Shown piece by piece: positions 6,704 through 13,038 of a stretch of 13,038 bases of DNA. How positions within the stretch are numbered: the first letter of the stretch is position 1; each line of letters starts with the position of its first letter. Origin of the DNA: Pavlovales sp. CCMP2436 (Eukaryota; Haptophyta; Pavlovophyceae; Pavlovales); contig MU631886.1 in assembly GCA_026770615.1 (NCBI GenBank), positions 7,093 through 20,130 on the forward strand, given 5' to 3'. The position numbers and the translations under genes were made by a program. Under the pieces are notes generated by a model. It was not told the origin of the DNA and searched no databases. It worked only from the letters and a program-made list of their open reading frames with translations.

Positions 6704-7016
6704 GGGTCGAAATCCGAATTAGTGGCCAGTCCGGGTGAAATTGCGAAAAAGTCCGGTGAAATCCTAAGCAGTAACTCACGAACCGGGTTGGGCACAGAGG
6801 AGTTAGATGCAGATTCGTGAATGGGTCTTAACATGTTGTCGACCCTAGATGCACTCGAGAGGCACACGAGGTGGGCTACGACCGTCGAGGGGCTCTATTT
6901 GACAACAGCTATTGGTACTTAGCGGGCAGGGGCGAAGAATGTCTACTACTTCGTCCCGCCCACAACTTTTCCCCCTCTCCAGTGCGGAATCGCGCCACTA
7001 ATTCGGATTTCGACCC
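6704..7016. mobile_element. MITE-like element with 23-base terminal inverted repeats
   Basis: The 23 bases at 6704-6726 (GGGTCGAAATCCGAATTAGT and three more) are the exact reverse complement of 6994-7016. They enclose about 267 bases with no transposase-like frame. Short size, perfect inverted ends and no coding capacity fit a miniature inverted-repeat element. A target-site duplication just outside the ends is not obvious (ACATTG on the left, GAAGGC on the right). A simple inverted duplication is therefore possible. Confidence 0.55.
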
Positions 7017-7027
7017 GAAGGCCTCCG

Positions 7028-7133
7028 GCATTTGTGGTATATATATATAACGGCTCAGCATGGTTCAACAGGTGTCGTTCACTCACTGACTTGGTCGATG
7101 TTAGACGTTAGTCCTGACAGCATTTGTGGTATA
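7028..7133 (+). mobile_element. Family-B repeat copy B1 flanked by 14-base direct repeats
   Basis: The family-B core (7051-7100, starting CGGCTCAGCATGGTTCAACA) recurs at 12657-12706 and, diverged, at 12723-12765. B1 follows a short TA run. The whole unit is flanked by identical 14-base direct repeats, GCATTTGTGGTATA at 7028-7041 and 7120-7133, which look like a target-site duplication. GGCTCAGCATGG resembles a tRNA A-box, so a small tRNA-derived retroelement (SINE) is possible, but no well-spaced B-box or A-tail is visible. Confidence 0.65.
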
Positions 7134-8110
7134 CACCCAATGATGTGACGTCATTAGTGCTCGGGGAGTAGTTAACTAATTAAGCAGTTCGTAAATTTTT
7201 TTATCTGTTCTAATCTAGTTAATTAGCTAGTAATCTAAGTGATTGCTATATATGTAATTTATTCCGCTCGACTCCTTTCGTCGTCGTCGGTTCATAACGA
7301 CGTCACTTTCGCAAGAGAATCCGCCGTTCCAGCAGGTCTTCAGCTGCACATGAGCTTCGTGACCATCACTGAAAAAAATCACATCGTTGAGATGCCGGAC
7401 ACGCCGATGTCCTTGCCACATTGTCGCCGCCGCCGCCGCCTTCCACGTGCCGCTGTCGTCGTCGTCCCAGCCACCTATGTTCGACTTTCTCCACAGCTTG
7501 CCGTCTCCTTCTCTCGAGCTGCTGCGGCTGCCGCTGCCACCGTATCCATCTTCACCACTCCCACACCCTCGCTCTCACCTTCTCCCTCTCCTCTCCCCTT
7601 GCCGTTTTGGTTTCGTCAGTCGTAATTTCCGGCTTCTTATCCTTGGGTCAGACTGTCCTTTGTTGCTTCAAAGTGTGTCTTACCTTCATCGATGGAGATT
7701 ACGCATATCATCCTTCCTCCGTTGCGCAACTCTGTGCGATAAGCGCGGGTAAGGATTTTACGTTAGCTCCAGGCCGGGCTGTCCACCCGTTTCCGTTTGC
7801 GCTGTATGGTAACAGGCCGTTCAGAGGCTCGGTACGGTATATGGCGAAAAATTTATGCACTTGCCCCTCAGAAATCAAAGTTTAAGGGTTAATTTCAGCC
7901 ACTCATTATTGATCATTCTCAAGAGTAGTCAAATTGATACTCGACTTGATTAAGTTGTAATTTAATGTTCAATTTGAATAAGTGATAAAGTGAGTGCGTA
8001 GGCGCTCGTGTGCAGGACTGAAGTTGTGAGCGCCACCTGCCCCCGCAGTGGTAGACGCTGCCCGTGACGTGTTGGCGAGGACGAAGATGTGCGTTCTGTG
8101 CAGTGGAGGC
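7134..8110. other. Gene-poor stretch; no supported gene
   Basis: Bases 7134-7250 are AT-rich with a perfect TGACGTCA (CRE/bZIP-type) site at 7146-7153. Bases 7260-7620 contain CGT/CCG triplet runs and a long pyrimidine-rich tract (about 7545-7605) on the plus strand. Several frames are open on both strands here only because of this bias. A plus frame of 154 codons (7421-7885) is the longest; its last 70 codons have a less biased composition, but I recognise no family and the codon pattern is not that of the neighbours. Bases 7890-8110 probably include the 3' untranslated region of the minus-strand nucleolin-like gene. Confidence 0.4.
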
Positions 8111-9371
8111 TCAGTTGGCGTAGTCGATGCGGATGGGGCGGCCGCTGCACTGCTCGCCCGCCTTCTTGACCGCGAGGTCGACGGAGGCGCCGTTGCCGAA
8201 GTCGACAAACCCGACGCCCTTGAAGTCGCCCGTCACCTTATCGGTCAACCAACGGATGGCGGTCACGTCGCCGCAGTCCTTGAAGAAGGCCTTCATCTTG
8301 TCGTCGTCGATGTCGTAGGGGAGGTTGCCGCAGAAGATCTTGGTGCAGCCCTCGGGCTTCTCCGAGAGCTTGTTCTCGAACTTCTTGCCGCCAGCGCCGG
8401 CGGGCTTGTCGGGCCGCCCCTTGGCGTAGCTTGTCTTGAGCGGCCTGCCCATGCAGTCCTGCCCGTGCATGGCGATTACCTTTGCCGACTCCTCGAGCGA
8501 CGAGAACTGGATGAAGCCCGCGCCCTTGAACTCGCCTGAGTCGCGGTCGGTGATCCAGCGGATGTTGGTGATGGTGCCGCAGTCCTTGAGCGCCACCTTG
8601 ATGGAGTCGTCGTCGATCGAGTAGGAGAGGTTGCCCACGTACACCTCGAGGTTCGGCTCGCCCGCCTCCTGCGGCCGGTCGCCGAAGCCGGCGGCCGGCG
8701 CGCGCGCCGGCTTGGTCTCGGCGGTGGTGACCTTCATCGGCCGCTCCATCAGGTCCTCGCCGTTCTTGGCGATGGCGGCGTTAGCGGCCTCGACCGACTC
8801 AAACTCGAGGAAGCCGCAGCCCTTGAAGCGACCCGTCTCCTTGTCGCTCAGCCACTTGACCGTGGTGATCTCGCCGCAGTCCTTGAAGGCCGCCTTGATC
8901 GCGTCGTCGTCCACGCTGAAGCTCAGGTTGGCAACGAAGACAGTGGTGCTGCCGAGGGCCGCCTTGTCGGCCTCCGCCTTGGCGACGTTGCTGTGCACCT
9001 TCATCGTGACCTCCTCCTCCTCCTCCTTCTCGGGCTCGGGCTCGGGCTCGGGCTCCTTCTTCTCCTTCTTCTCCTTCTTCTGCTTCTTGGCAGGCGCCTC
9101 CACCTCCACCACGACCTCGGCCTTGCTCTTCTTCTCCTTCTTCTCCTTCTTCTCCTTCTTCTCCTTCTTCTCCTCCACGGCGTCCTCGGCCTCCACCTGT
9201 AGCGAATCGGGAGGAGGGGCAGGGGGGGGGCGTGTGAGTGCTGGGCATGGCAGCGAGCAGGGCGAGCGAGCGGGGCTGCGCGCTCGGCCATGTGCGTCTT
9301 GCATGAGTGAGTACAGAGGTGGGTGCGCGCTGCACCTTGCGCTTCTTGTCTTTCTTGTCGTCCTTGCCCAT
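8111..9371 (-). CDS. Nucleolin-like protein with three RRM domains, two exons
   Basis: This is a nuclear or nucleolar RNA-binding protein, by family likely acting in rRNA processing and ribosome assembly. Exon 1 is 9336-9371 (ATG, 12 codons, MGKDDKKDKKRK). The intron is 9197-9335 (GT at the AAG/GTGCAG donor, ACAG acceptor, phase 0). Exon 2 runs 9196 to the TGA at 8111-8113. The 373 residues begin with alternating Lys/Glu-rich tracts (about 13-75). Three RRMs follow at about 97-170, 195-268 and 297-372, with RNP2 motifs VFVANL, VYVGNL and IFCGNL and RNP1 motifs KGCGFLEF, KGAGFIQF and KGVGFVDF. The three domains are close copies (each has SxDDD/DDDK and KDCG), so they arose by internal duplication. 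Unlike yeast Nsr1 or fission yeast Gar2 there is no Gly-Arg-rich tail; the protein stops right after RRM3. Confidence 0.9.
9055..9180 (-). repeat. Low-complexity Lys/Glu-coding repeat in the nucleolin-like gene
   Basis: On the plus strand CTTCTTCTC-type units repeat, with CGGGCT units at about 9030-9053. On the coding strand they give (K)KEKKEKK and PEPEPE tracts. Such repeats vary in length by slippage, and all periods are multiples of three, so the frame survives. This bias also creates long false frames on the opposite strand. Confidence 0.85.
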
Positions 9372-9775
9372 GATGCTTTGAGAAGAGCTGCGGACACCAA
9401 CAAAGGGGCGAAGGGGGTGACGCGCGCGCGCGTGAGCGGTGGAGGCGGCGAGCGCGAACAGTGCGCGCACAAAGCAGCGTGGTGCGCGCAAGGCAGCCGC
9501 CCGCCGACGGCCGGCGCGCGGGCTGGCGCGCGTCCAGTTGCTCGCGCGGCGGTGGACGGACCTCGGGAGGTTGGGTACGCGGCAGCAGGATTCTTGTTAC
9601 GTCGACAGTTTTAAATCTGATTTTGACGCCCACCATCCATCGGATCGGCGAAGTTTGATCGGCGCGCGCCAGTTACAGTCACAGCGCATTCGCACGCTGG
9701 CCGCGTCACGGACATACAGGGAGGTCGAGTGATCACTGGGTGCAGTACTTGCGTGGCTTTGGACTTCAGACTTGA
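9372..9775. promoter_or_regulatory. Upstream region of the nucleolin-like gene
   Basis: There are 400 bases between the minus-strand start at 9371 and the near-palindrome at 9776. It contains a CG alternating run (about 9420-9432) and GC-rich sequence, without a TATA box I can identify. No gene is supported; open frames here reflect GC bias. It should hold the promoter and 5' untranslated region of the nucleolin-like gene. Confidence 0.35.
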
Positions 9776-9856
9776 TCAAGGAGCTCCCGCCACGCGATCA
9801 ACCTTACAGGAAGGTTGATCGCGTTTAAAATCTGCTGGCGGGAAGCACCTCCTTGA
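9776..9856. repeat. 81-base near-palindrome (three nested stems)
   Basis: The inner stem is ACGCGATCAACCTT (9792-9805) against AAGGTTGATCGCGT (9811-9824), 14 perfect pairs around a 5-base loop. The middle stem is CCCGCC (9786-9791) against GGCGGG (9837-9842). The outer stem is TCAAGGAG (9776-9783) against CTCCTTGA (9849-9856). It lies between the divergently oriented nucleolin-like gene and the membrane-protein gene. It could be a cruciform-forming element, a folded RNA, or a tiny foldback transposon. Confidence 0.85.
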
Positions 9857-9930
9857 CGCATCCGACTCTGGGCGAAGCGACGGCGCAGTTTGGCCGCGGG
9901 CCCCCACGGTGCCGGGCGGCGTCAGCTTAC

Positions 9931-10283
9931 TATGTCTGGGGCCCTCGAGCGCCTGCGAGTCCGCCTCCTCGCAGGCCCACCGACCGAGGGGACGCCGACT
10001 CTGATGACGCCGTACGCTCGCTACGAGCCGCCCTCCCGGGGCGCGGGCCCGGCGAGGATGAGCCCGGGGAGGACGGGCGTCATCGCGAGCCCGGAGCGCG
10101 AGCCCGGGCGTCATCGCGCTCGAGGACGACGGGGAGGACAGGCGCTGGTCGCTGGCCTGCTGGCTTACGTGCCTCCTGCTCCTGACCAACGTGGCGACGG
10201 CGGCCTGCTGGGTGCTTCGCCTCCCGGTGCCCTACGCCGAGCCCTGGCTGACGGCGAGCGGGATCGCGCGGCCGTGTCACTGA
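9931..10283 (+). pseudogene. Small single-pass membrane protein gene broken by a 31-base duplication
   Basis: ATG 9931 opens a frame (MSGALERLRVRLLAG onward) that reads to GVIAS at about 10075-10090. There a 31-base direct duplication (10075-10105 copied from 10106 onward: both copies start GGGCGTCATCGCG) shifts the frame, because 31 is not a multiple of three. The continuation, beginning with the second GVIA, reads ALEDDGEDRRWSLACWLTC, then LLLLTNVATAACWV (a good transmembrane helix), and ends at TGA 10281-10283. Without the duplication the product would be about 107 residues with one membrane span near the C-terminus. The family is unknown. A sequencing or assembly artefact or an unseen splice could also explain the break. 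Confidence 0.45.
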
Positions 10284-10730
10284 GGCGTGCAGTACCGCCG
10301 GGTCTGCCGTGCCACCGGCCGCGCGACGGATTTGGACATGTGCGGCACTCGGCAGTCGGGGCTGGCGCAGGTGGCGAGGTCAGGTATAATTATTTCGCCT
10401 GATGAACTGGATATCTGCGCTCACGACGTTGCGCGTACACGCTTACGTCGCCCAGCCGCTTCGGGCCACATTCCCAAGTCCGCCGCGCCCAATTCCACCT
10501 CCACGACCGCCGCGTCGATGCCCCGGCGTCGCGCAGAGCGAGGGCGATGCGGGCGCTGCGAACCGGATGGGGGCTTGTTGGCTTCCAGCTCTTGCGTGGC
10601 GCCCCGGCTGCCCAGCCGACAAAGAGCCTGACATCGTCGTGGGCCCGCGGGTTGGTCGCGTCGCTGACGCGTCGGAATTTTGGGCGCCTAGATCCGTCCA
10701 GTTGCCAGAAGTTGAGCGCGGAGCTCGCCG
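10284..10730. other. GC-rich intergenic stretch, possible exon at 10293-10378
   Basis: Bases 10293-10378 are open (YRRVCRATGRATDLDMCGTR onward). They are preceded by GTGCAG and followed by GAG/GTCAGG or TCAG/GTATAA, so they could be an exon of either neighbour. There is no family match. The rest has no convincing frame; long open frames reflect high GC. Confidence 0.25.
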
Positions 10731-10985
10731 ATGAGCGCGCAGCTGCTGCCGCACCTGAACATCCTGCCGGGACCGGCGCACGTGCAGGACTTGATCACAC
10801 GGCACAGGCGCGGGCGGAGAGAGCCCGACATCCGCACCTGCTCCTACTGCGAGGCGTCGCTGCTGCCGGGTAGCGACATCCAGCTGGCGTATGATTGCTC
10901 GTTCTGCTCACAGACCTGCCGCGCGCGCTTCATGTACGCGGAGGTGCAGCGGAGCAGCCCGCTGCAGCTGCGGCGCGCCATCTGA
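10731..10985 (+). CDS. Small protein with FCS-type (FLZ-like) zinc finger
   Basis: The product has 84 residues. The ATG at 10731 is the first after an in-frame TGA at 10713-10715. The zinc ligands are Cys37, Cys40, Cys59 and Cys63: C-x2-C, 18 residues, then FCSQTCR. That spacing and the FCSxxCR core, with DIxL half way (Asp49-Ile50), match the FLZ (DUF581) finger of plants, where it serves as a protein-binding platform, for instance for SnRK1 kinase subunits. No other domain is present; a basic linker (RHRRGRR, 24-30) precedes the finger and a polar tail follows. In land plants the FLZ proteins are usually larger, with the finger near the C-terminus. An MYM/TRASH-like finger is the alternative. 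Further 5' exons cannot be excluded. Confidence 0.6.
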   Translation: MSAQLLPHLNILPGPAHVQDLITRHRRGRREPDIRTCSYCEASLLPGSDIQLAYDCSFCSQTCRARFMYAEVQRSSPLQLRRAI

Positions 10986-11018
10986 GCTCGATCTCAGCTC
11001 GCGCGGCTCGCGCGCGCG

Positions 11019-11151
11019 TACTGTGAGGCCTTCGTTGCTGCCGAGCAGCGACATCCACCTGCCCGTGATCGACGGCGAGCACCTATTCGGCTTCCTCTCA
11101 CTGTGCGACATCCTGCGGCCCAGTCTCGAGGCAGTTGACCTGCGGCTTTGA
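11019..11151 (+). pseudogene. Decayed partial copy of the FLZ-like finger
   Basis: The DNA TACTGTGAGGCC followed by TCGTTGCTGCCGAGCAGCG parallels 10844-10880 of the zinc-finger gene (TACTGCGAGGCG then TCGCTGCTGCCGGGTAGCG), with one extra T that shifts the frame. After the shift it reads SLLPSSDIHL against SLLPGSDIQL, then diverges (IDGEHLFGFLSLCDILR) to a TGA at 11149-11151. The Cys pair and FCS core are not kept in one frame. The end alone could pass for a CBS-domain strand, but the DNA match favours a tandem duplicate in decay. Confidence 0.45.
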
Positions 11152-11191
11152 GCTGATCGCGCGCTCGGCCCGTCTCGGCCCTTAGCATGGC

Positions 11192-11304
11192 GAGACAATC
11201 GCACCTCGGCATATTGTCTCTCATCCCAGGCGACCCCTGTGGCGGAGAAGGGCGTCGCCTGGGCTGACAGTTGCGCCGCTCGATCTGACCTGGACGAGAT
11301 CGAG
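11192..11304 (+). ncRNA. Three consecutive perfect hairpins; possible structured RNA
   Basis: Stem 1: GAGACAAT (11192-11199) with ATTGTCTC (11213-11220). Stem 2: CCCAGGCGAC (11225-11234) with GTCGCCTGGG (11254-11263), extended inside by CCC/GGG. Stem 3: CTCGATCT (11279-11286) with AGATCGAG (11297-11304). All are perfect over 8 to 10 pairs with short loops and close spacing. A run of 16 T (11365-11380) follows 60 bases later, which could be a Pol III stop or a splice-site pyrimidine tract. It does not match any snRNA, SRP, 5S or tRNA pattern I know. Confidence 0.4.
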
Positions 11305-11364
11305 CGACTCCAGACGCCGCTACATTCGGGCAATGAGGCCGCGTGCTGAGCTTCCTGACCTTAG

Positions 11365-11383
11365 TTTTTTTTTTTTTTTTCAG
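11365..11383 (+). promoter_or_regulatory. T16-CAG: candidate 3' splice site or Pol III stop
   Basis: Sixteen T followed by CAG is an ideal polypyrimidine tract and acceptor. Downstream, GTGAGAGCCC to the first stops gives only short frames, so no exon can be named. If transcribed by Pol III, the T run would end a transcript covering the three hairpins. Confidence 0.3.
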
Positions 11384-11851
11384 TGAGAGCCCACCCGCCG
11401 GCGCGTGCCGGTGCGATGGCATATGAATGACAACAATGAGAGGACTTGAGCTGAATAAATTATAAAATAGGAGGTAGAAGGACAGCGGCCAGATCTTGAG
11501 CTGGCACTGTGTACGCTCGACGCATCAGCACATGGTAAATATTTATTAGCGGCTCAGCATCCATGGATGGTGAATATATAATTATATTAATGAAGAGGGT
11601 TTCGGGCTGGCGGTACGTTTCAAGTTCAAGTCGAGCTGATCTTAGCGCTCCGACGCAGGCTCCTACGCGCTCCGCCGTGGAAAGTGGGGAGCTGGTATAT
11701 ATATGGCCAGTGCGGCGGTTCCGATATTTTTTCACGGGATTCCATACTGAAAAACAGGTCCAGGACTGGGTTGTCTGGAAGGGATGACGTCCGCTTTTAA
11801 ACATGTTAAAATATTTTAACATATTTTAAAATTTTAAATTTGGAAGGGTTG
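11384..11851. other. Gene-poor stretch
   Basis: No gene is supported. A 12-base piece of family B (CGGCTCAGCAT, about 11550-11560) follows TTATTAG. Open frames on both strands (to 120 codons on the minus strand, 11460-11822) have no recognised motif and uneven composition. Bases 11795-11840 are AT-rich with repeated ATTTTAA. Confidence 0.4.
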
Positions 11852-11955
11852 TTTTGGCGGGAAATCGTACTGGTTTGGCGGGTGGGGGGCGGGCGGGAAT
11901 TCGGAATGGCCTGGAGGGGCGCGGAGGGGCGTTTGAATTCCATTTCGCGCCAAAA
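11852..11955. promoter_or_regulatory. Inverted pair of E2F-type sites
   Basis: TTTTGGCGGGAAAT (11852-11865) and, on the other strand, TTTTGGCGCGAAAT (reverse complement of 11942-11955) are both near-perfect E2F/DP sites. A third partial site (TTTGGCGGG) is at about 11873-11881. The arms also share GGAATTC. The arrangement could be the regulatory region of a cell-cycle gene, or the inverted ends of a small transposon that happen to be E2F sites. No gene start next to it could be confirmed. Confidence 0.45.
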
Positions 11956-12286
11956 ACCCGTCATTTCGCCCCCAGAGGGGATTTGGGCTAACTGGGGGCC
12001 CTCGGGCACACTGGGTTAATATTTGAAACCACTTAGGAAAAGCCGCAAAGAGCTCGAGATAGCGCAAGGCCTATCAGATCTGGCGCGGACCTTGTCGGAG
12101 CTCGACGGCGGCGCGGCGCCTGCGAAGAGGGCGGCAGGCGGGCATACGGAGCTAAGGACTAAGTAAATTAGTGAATTAATTTAGTAGATGAATAATTGTA
12201 CTAGTCAATCGTGGGCTAACGGCCCACCTGCCTCAAGTGCGCGAGGGCGCTGGGCGGCAAAAAAAAACGCCACATCGGCAGGCCCG
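11956..12286. other. Stretch without a supported gene
   Basis: Bases 12059-12165 have a plus frame (QGLSDLARTLSELDGGAAPA onward, stop TAA near 12163) with host-like GC-rich third positions, so it may be a terminal exon of an unseen gene; evidence is thin. Bases 12166-12200 are AT-rich. A run of nine A (12259-12267) inside GGCGGC/GCC repeats lies in the 3' flank of the minus-strand gene. Confidence 0.3.
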
Positions 12287-12358
12287 CTACATGTCGAGGT
12301 CGGACAAGTCGTCGCTGAAGATCTCGGTGTCGAAGTTGAAGTTCGAGGGCGGACCATA
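12287..12358 (-). CDS. Terminal exon of an unrecognised gene (acidic C-terminus)
   Basis: On the minus strand, 23 codons end in TAG (12287-12289) and encode PPSNFNFDTEIFSDDLSDLD plus Met. Almost every third base is G or C, as in the other host genes, so this is real coding sequence. The acidic, Phe-rich tail resembles activation-domain ends of transcription regulators but no family is recognised. Immediately upstream in the coding direction comes repeat copy A2, whose own codons lack this bias. The frame stays open through A2, and an AG in A2 (GACGCCAG) could be the acceptor. Confidence 0.45.
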   Translation of the reverse strand, partial: YGPPSNFNFDTEIFSDDLSDLDM

Positions 12359-12453
12359 TGATAGGGATTCAAGCTGGCGTCTGACTGTTCTGAATGTTGT
12401 GCTGGTCTGAGCGCTGCGTCGCTCATTGCCTGCTGCGTGCCTTAGTCGGCTGC
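12359..12453 (-). repeat. Repeat family A, copy A2, inside the minus-strand gene
   Basis: It is the reverse complement of bases 9-103 with one mismatch. In the gene's direction it begins near CCGACTAAGGCACGCAG (branch-point-like sequence and AG) and ends at CCCTATCA against the terminal exon. It stays open in the frame of that exon (ERRSAQTSTTFRTVRRQLES). So either it was the origin of the family (an intron end plus exon start later copied elsewhere), or it is an insertion that now supplies a splice acceptor or coding sequence. Confidence 0.85.
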
Positions 12454-12455
12454 GC

Positions 12456-12545
12456 TAGCTTGGGTGCCACCGCGCGTGCCGATGGATCTCCGCCGCCAGT
12501 GTGCCCGGGCAAGGGCGTTTAGGGAGATGATCTGCTGGTTGCTAC
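12456..12545 (-). CDS. Possible internal exon of the same gene
   Basis: On the minus strand, after a TA-rich stretch ending TGTAG and CAACCAG, a GC-rich frame reads QIISLNALARAHWRRRSIGT and on for about 10 codons to a stop inside A2. A second frame is also open, so the phase is unsure. The AG dinucleotides at its start and the GT at GCGCG/GTGGCACC allow it to be an exon between two short introns. No family is recognised. Confidence 0.3.
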
Positions 12546-12880
12546 ATATATATATATTAATATATATATAGCAGGCAATGGGCGACGCAGCGCTCAGACC
12601 AGCACAACATTCAGAACAGTCAGACGCCAGCTTGAATCCCTATCATAAATACATAGCGGCTCAGCATGGTTCAACAGGTGTTGTTCACTCACTGACTTGG
12701 TCGATGATTAATATATATATATCGGCTCAGTATGGTTCAACAGGTGTTTTTCAGTCAATGGCTTGAAATAGCACAAAAGTCAGAACAGTCAGACGTCAGC
12801 TTGAATCCCTATCAGAAGTAGATACCAGCAAAACATTCAGAACAGTCAGACGCCAGCTTGAATCCCTATCAGTCAATATA
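12546..12880 (+). repeat. Mosaic of family A and B repeats and TA runs
   Basis: In order: TA run (12546-12570); A3 (12571-12645, identical to 29-103); B2 (12657-12706); TA run (about 12707-12722); B3 (12723-12765, diverged); A4 (12771-12814, partial); A5 (12824-12871) with GTCAATATA to 12880. If the flanking minus-strand frames are exons of one gene, this block is an intron built of repeats. TA runs border most copies, suggesting TA-rich targets or tails. Confidence 0.8.
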
Positions 12881-12884
12881 TGCG

Positions 12885-13038
12885 GCCCGCGCCCTGCACG
12901 CGCAAATGAATTCTCGACATTCAAATCCCCATCGCTTCCCAGCGATACGTCACCGCTGGGATCACCAATGGACTCGCTTGCTCGCGCACTGTCGGGCGGC
13001 CCCGCGTTGCGCAGCGACTCCAGCGCTATGTTTTCGGC
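12885..13038 (-). CDS. Partial exon of an unrecognised gene, running off the window
   Basis: The minus frame is open from the window edge and reads AENIALESLRNAGPP, then a Ser/Gly/Asp-rich stretch (about 30 residues, GDPSGDVSLGSDGD) to VENSFAR. Of the other two frames one is closed at once and the other hits a stop within about 30 codons. Candidate donors are GCGC/GTGCAG near 12892 and GAC/GTATCG further up. The donor GTGCAG is the same as in the nucleolin-like gene. It is probably the upstream exon of the gene ending at 12287. The composition suggests a disordered, acidic region; no domain is recognised. Confidence 0.45.

Noticed and set aside
8631..9614. A 327-codon plus-strand frame
   Set aside because: It is the antisense of the three-RRM gene; Lys/Glu codon repeats leave the opposite strand open (Ser/Phe-rich nonsense). 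The minus strand has clear RNP motifs and an intron.
9001..9636. Arg-rich 211-codon minus-strand frame
   Set aside because: Another frame of the same Lys/Glu repeat, giving poly-Arg; it conflicts with the RRM reading frame.
11019..11151. CBS domain end (HLPVIDGEHLFGFLSLCDIL)
   Set aside because: It resembles a CBS strand, but the DNA upstream is a copy of the zinc-finger gene with a one-base shift, so the resemblance is probably chance.
11279..11304. TPP riboswitch-like GATCTGACCTGG
   Set aside because: The order and the other conserved TPP elements (CTGAGA, pyrophosphate helix) are absent.
11460..11822. A 120-codon minus-strand frame
   Set aside because: No motif, mixed composition over AT-rich and GC-rich parts, and runs through a family-B fragment.
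1..13038. tRNA and rRNA genes
   Set aside because: No cloverleaf with T-loop and acceptor stem, and no rRNA core sequence, was found on either strand; the A-box-like motif of family B lacks a properly spaced B-box.

Overview
The window looks like nuclear DNA of a eukaryotic alga, with a decayed, AT-rich, giant-virus-like segment on its left. Eukaryote: two genes have clear GT-AG introns (a plastid fibrillin and a nucleolin-like RNA-binding protein), there are no operons, and short dispersed repeats are abundant. Alga: the fibrillin (PAP) family belongs to plastid-bearing lineages. The exact lineage cannot be fixed from the sequence; a stramenopile or haptophyte type of alga would fit.

Layout. 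Positions 1-112 hold a copy of a dispersed repeat (family A). From about 113 to 5620 the DNA is strongly AT-rich and has no intact gene. It carries short, frameshifted or stop-broken fragments on both strands: ankyrin repeats, a P-loop fused to an ankyrin repeat, EsV-1-7-type cysteine-rich repeats, RCC1 repeats and several unrecognised pieces. Ankyrin repeats and EsV-1-7 motifs are known from large DNA viruses of algae and from algae themselves, so a degraded viral insertion is the best reading. No capsid or polymerase gene is visible to prove it. The first 500 bases of this segment hold a tandem array of small palindromes whose stems covary.

Composition switches abruptly near 5600-5640 to GC-rich host DNA. 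Host genes, left to right: a two-exon fibrillin (+, 5714-6501) starting about 100 bases from the junction; a short inverted-repeat (MITE-like) element (6704-7016); a family-B repeat flanked by 14-base direct repeats (7028-7133); a gene-poor stretch (7134-8110); a two-exon, three-RRM nucleolin-like gene (-, 8111-9371); an 81-base near-palindrome (9776-9856); a small membrane protein gene broken by a 31-base duplication (+, 9931-10283); a small FCS-type (FLZ-like) zinc-finger gene (+, 10731-10985) with a decayed partial copy behind it; three consecutive hairpins (11192-11304); a gene-poor stretch with an inverted pair of E2F-type sites (11852-11955); and the 3' part of an unrecognised minus-strand gene (about 12287-13038) riddled with family A and B repeats.

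The host genes do not form a pathway. What unites the window is genome dynamics: viral-type DNA in decay, small repeats inserting at TA runs and around exons, and small duplications that break or copy genes.
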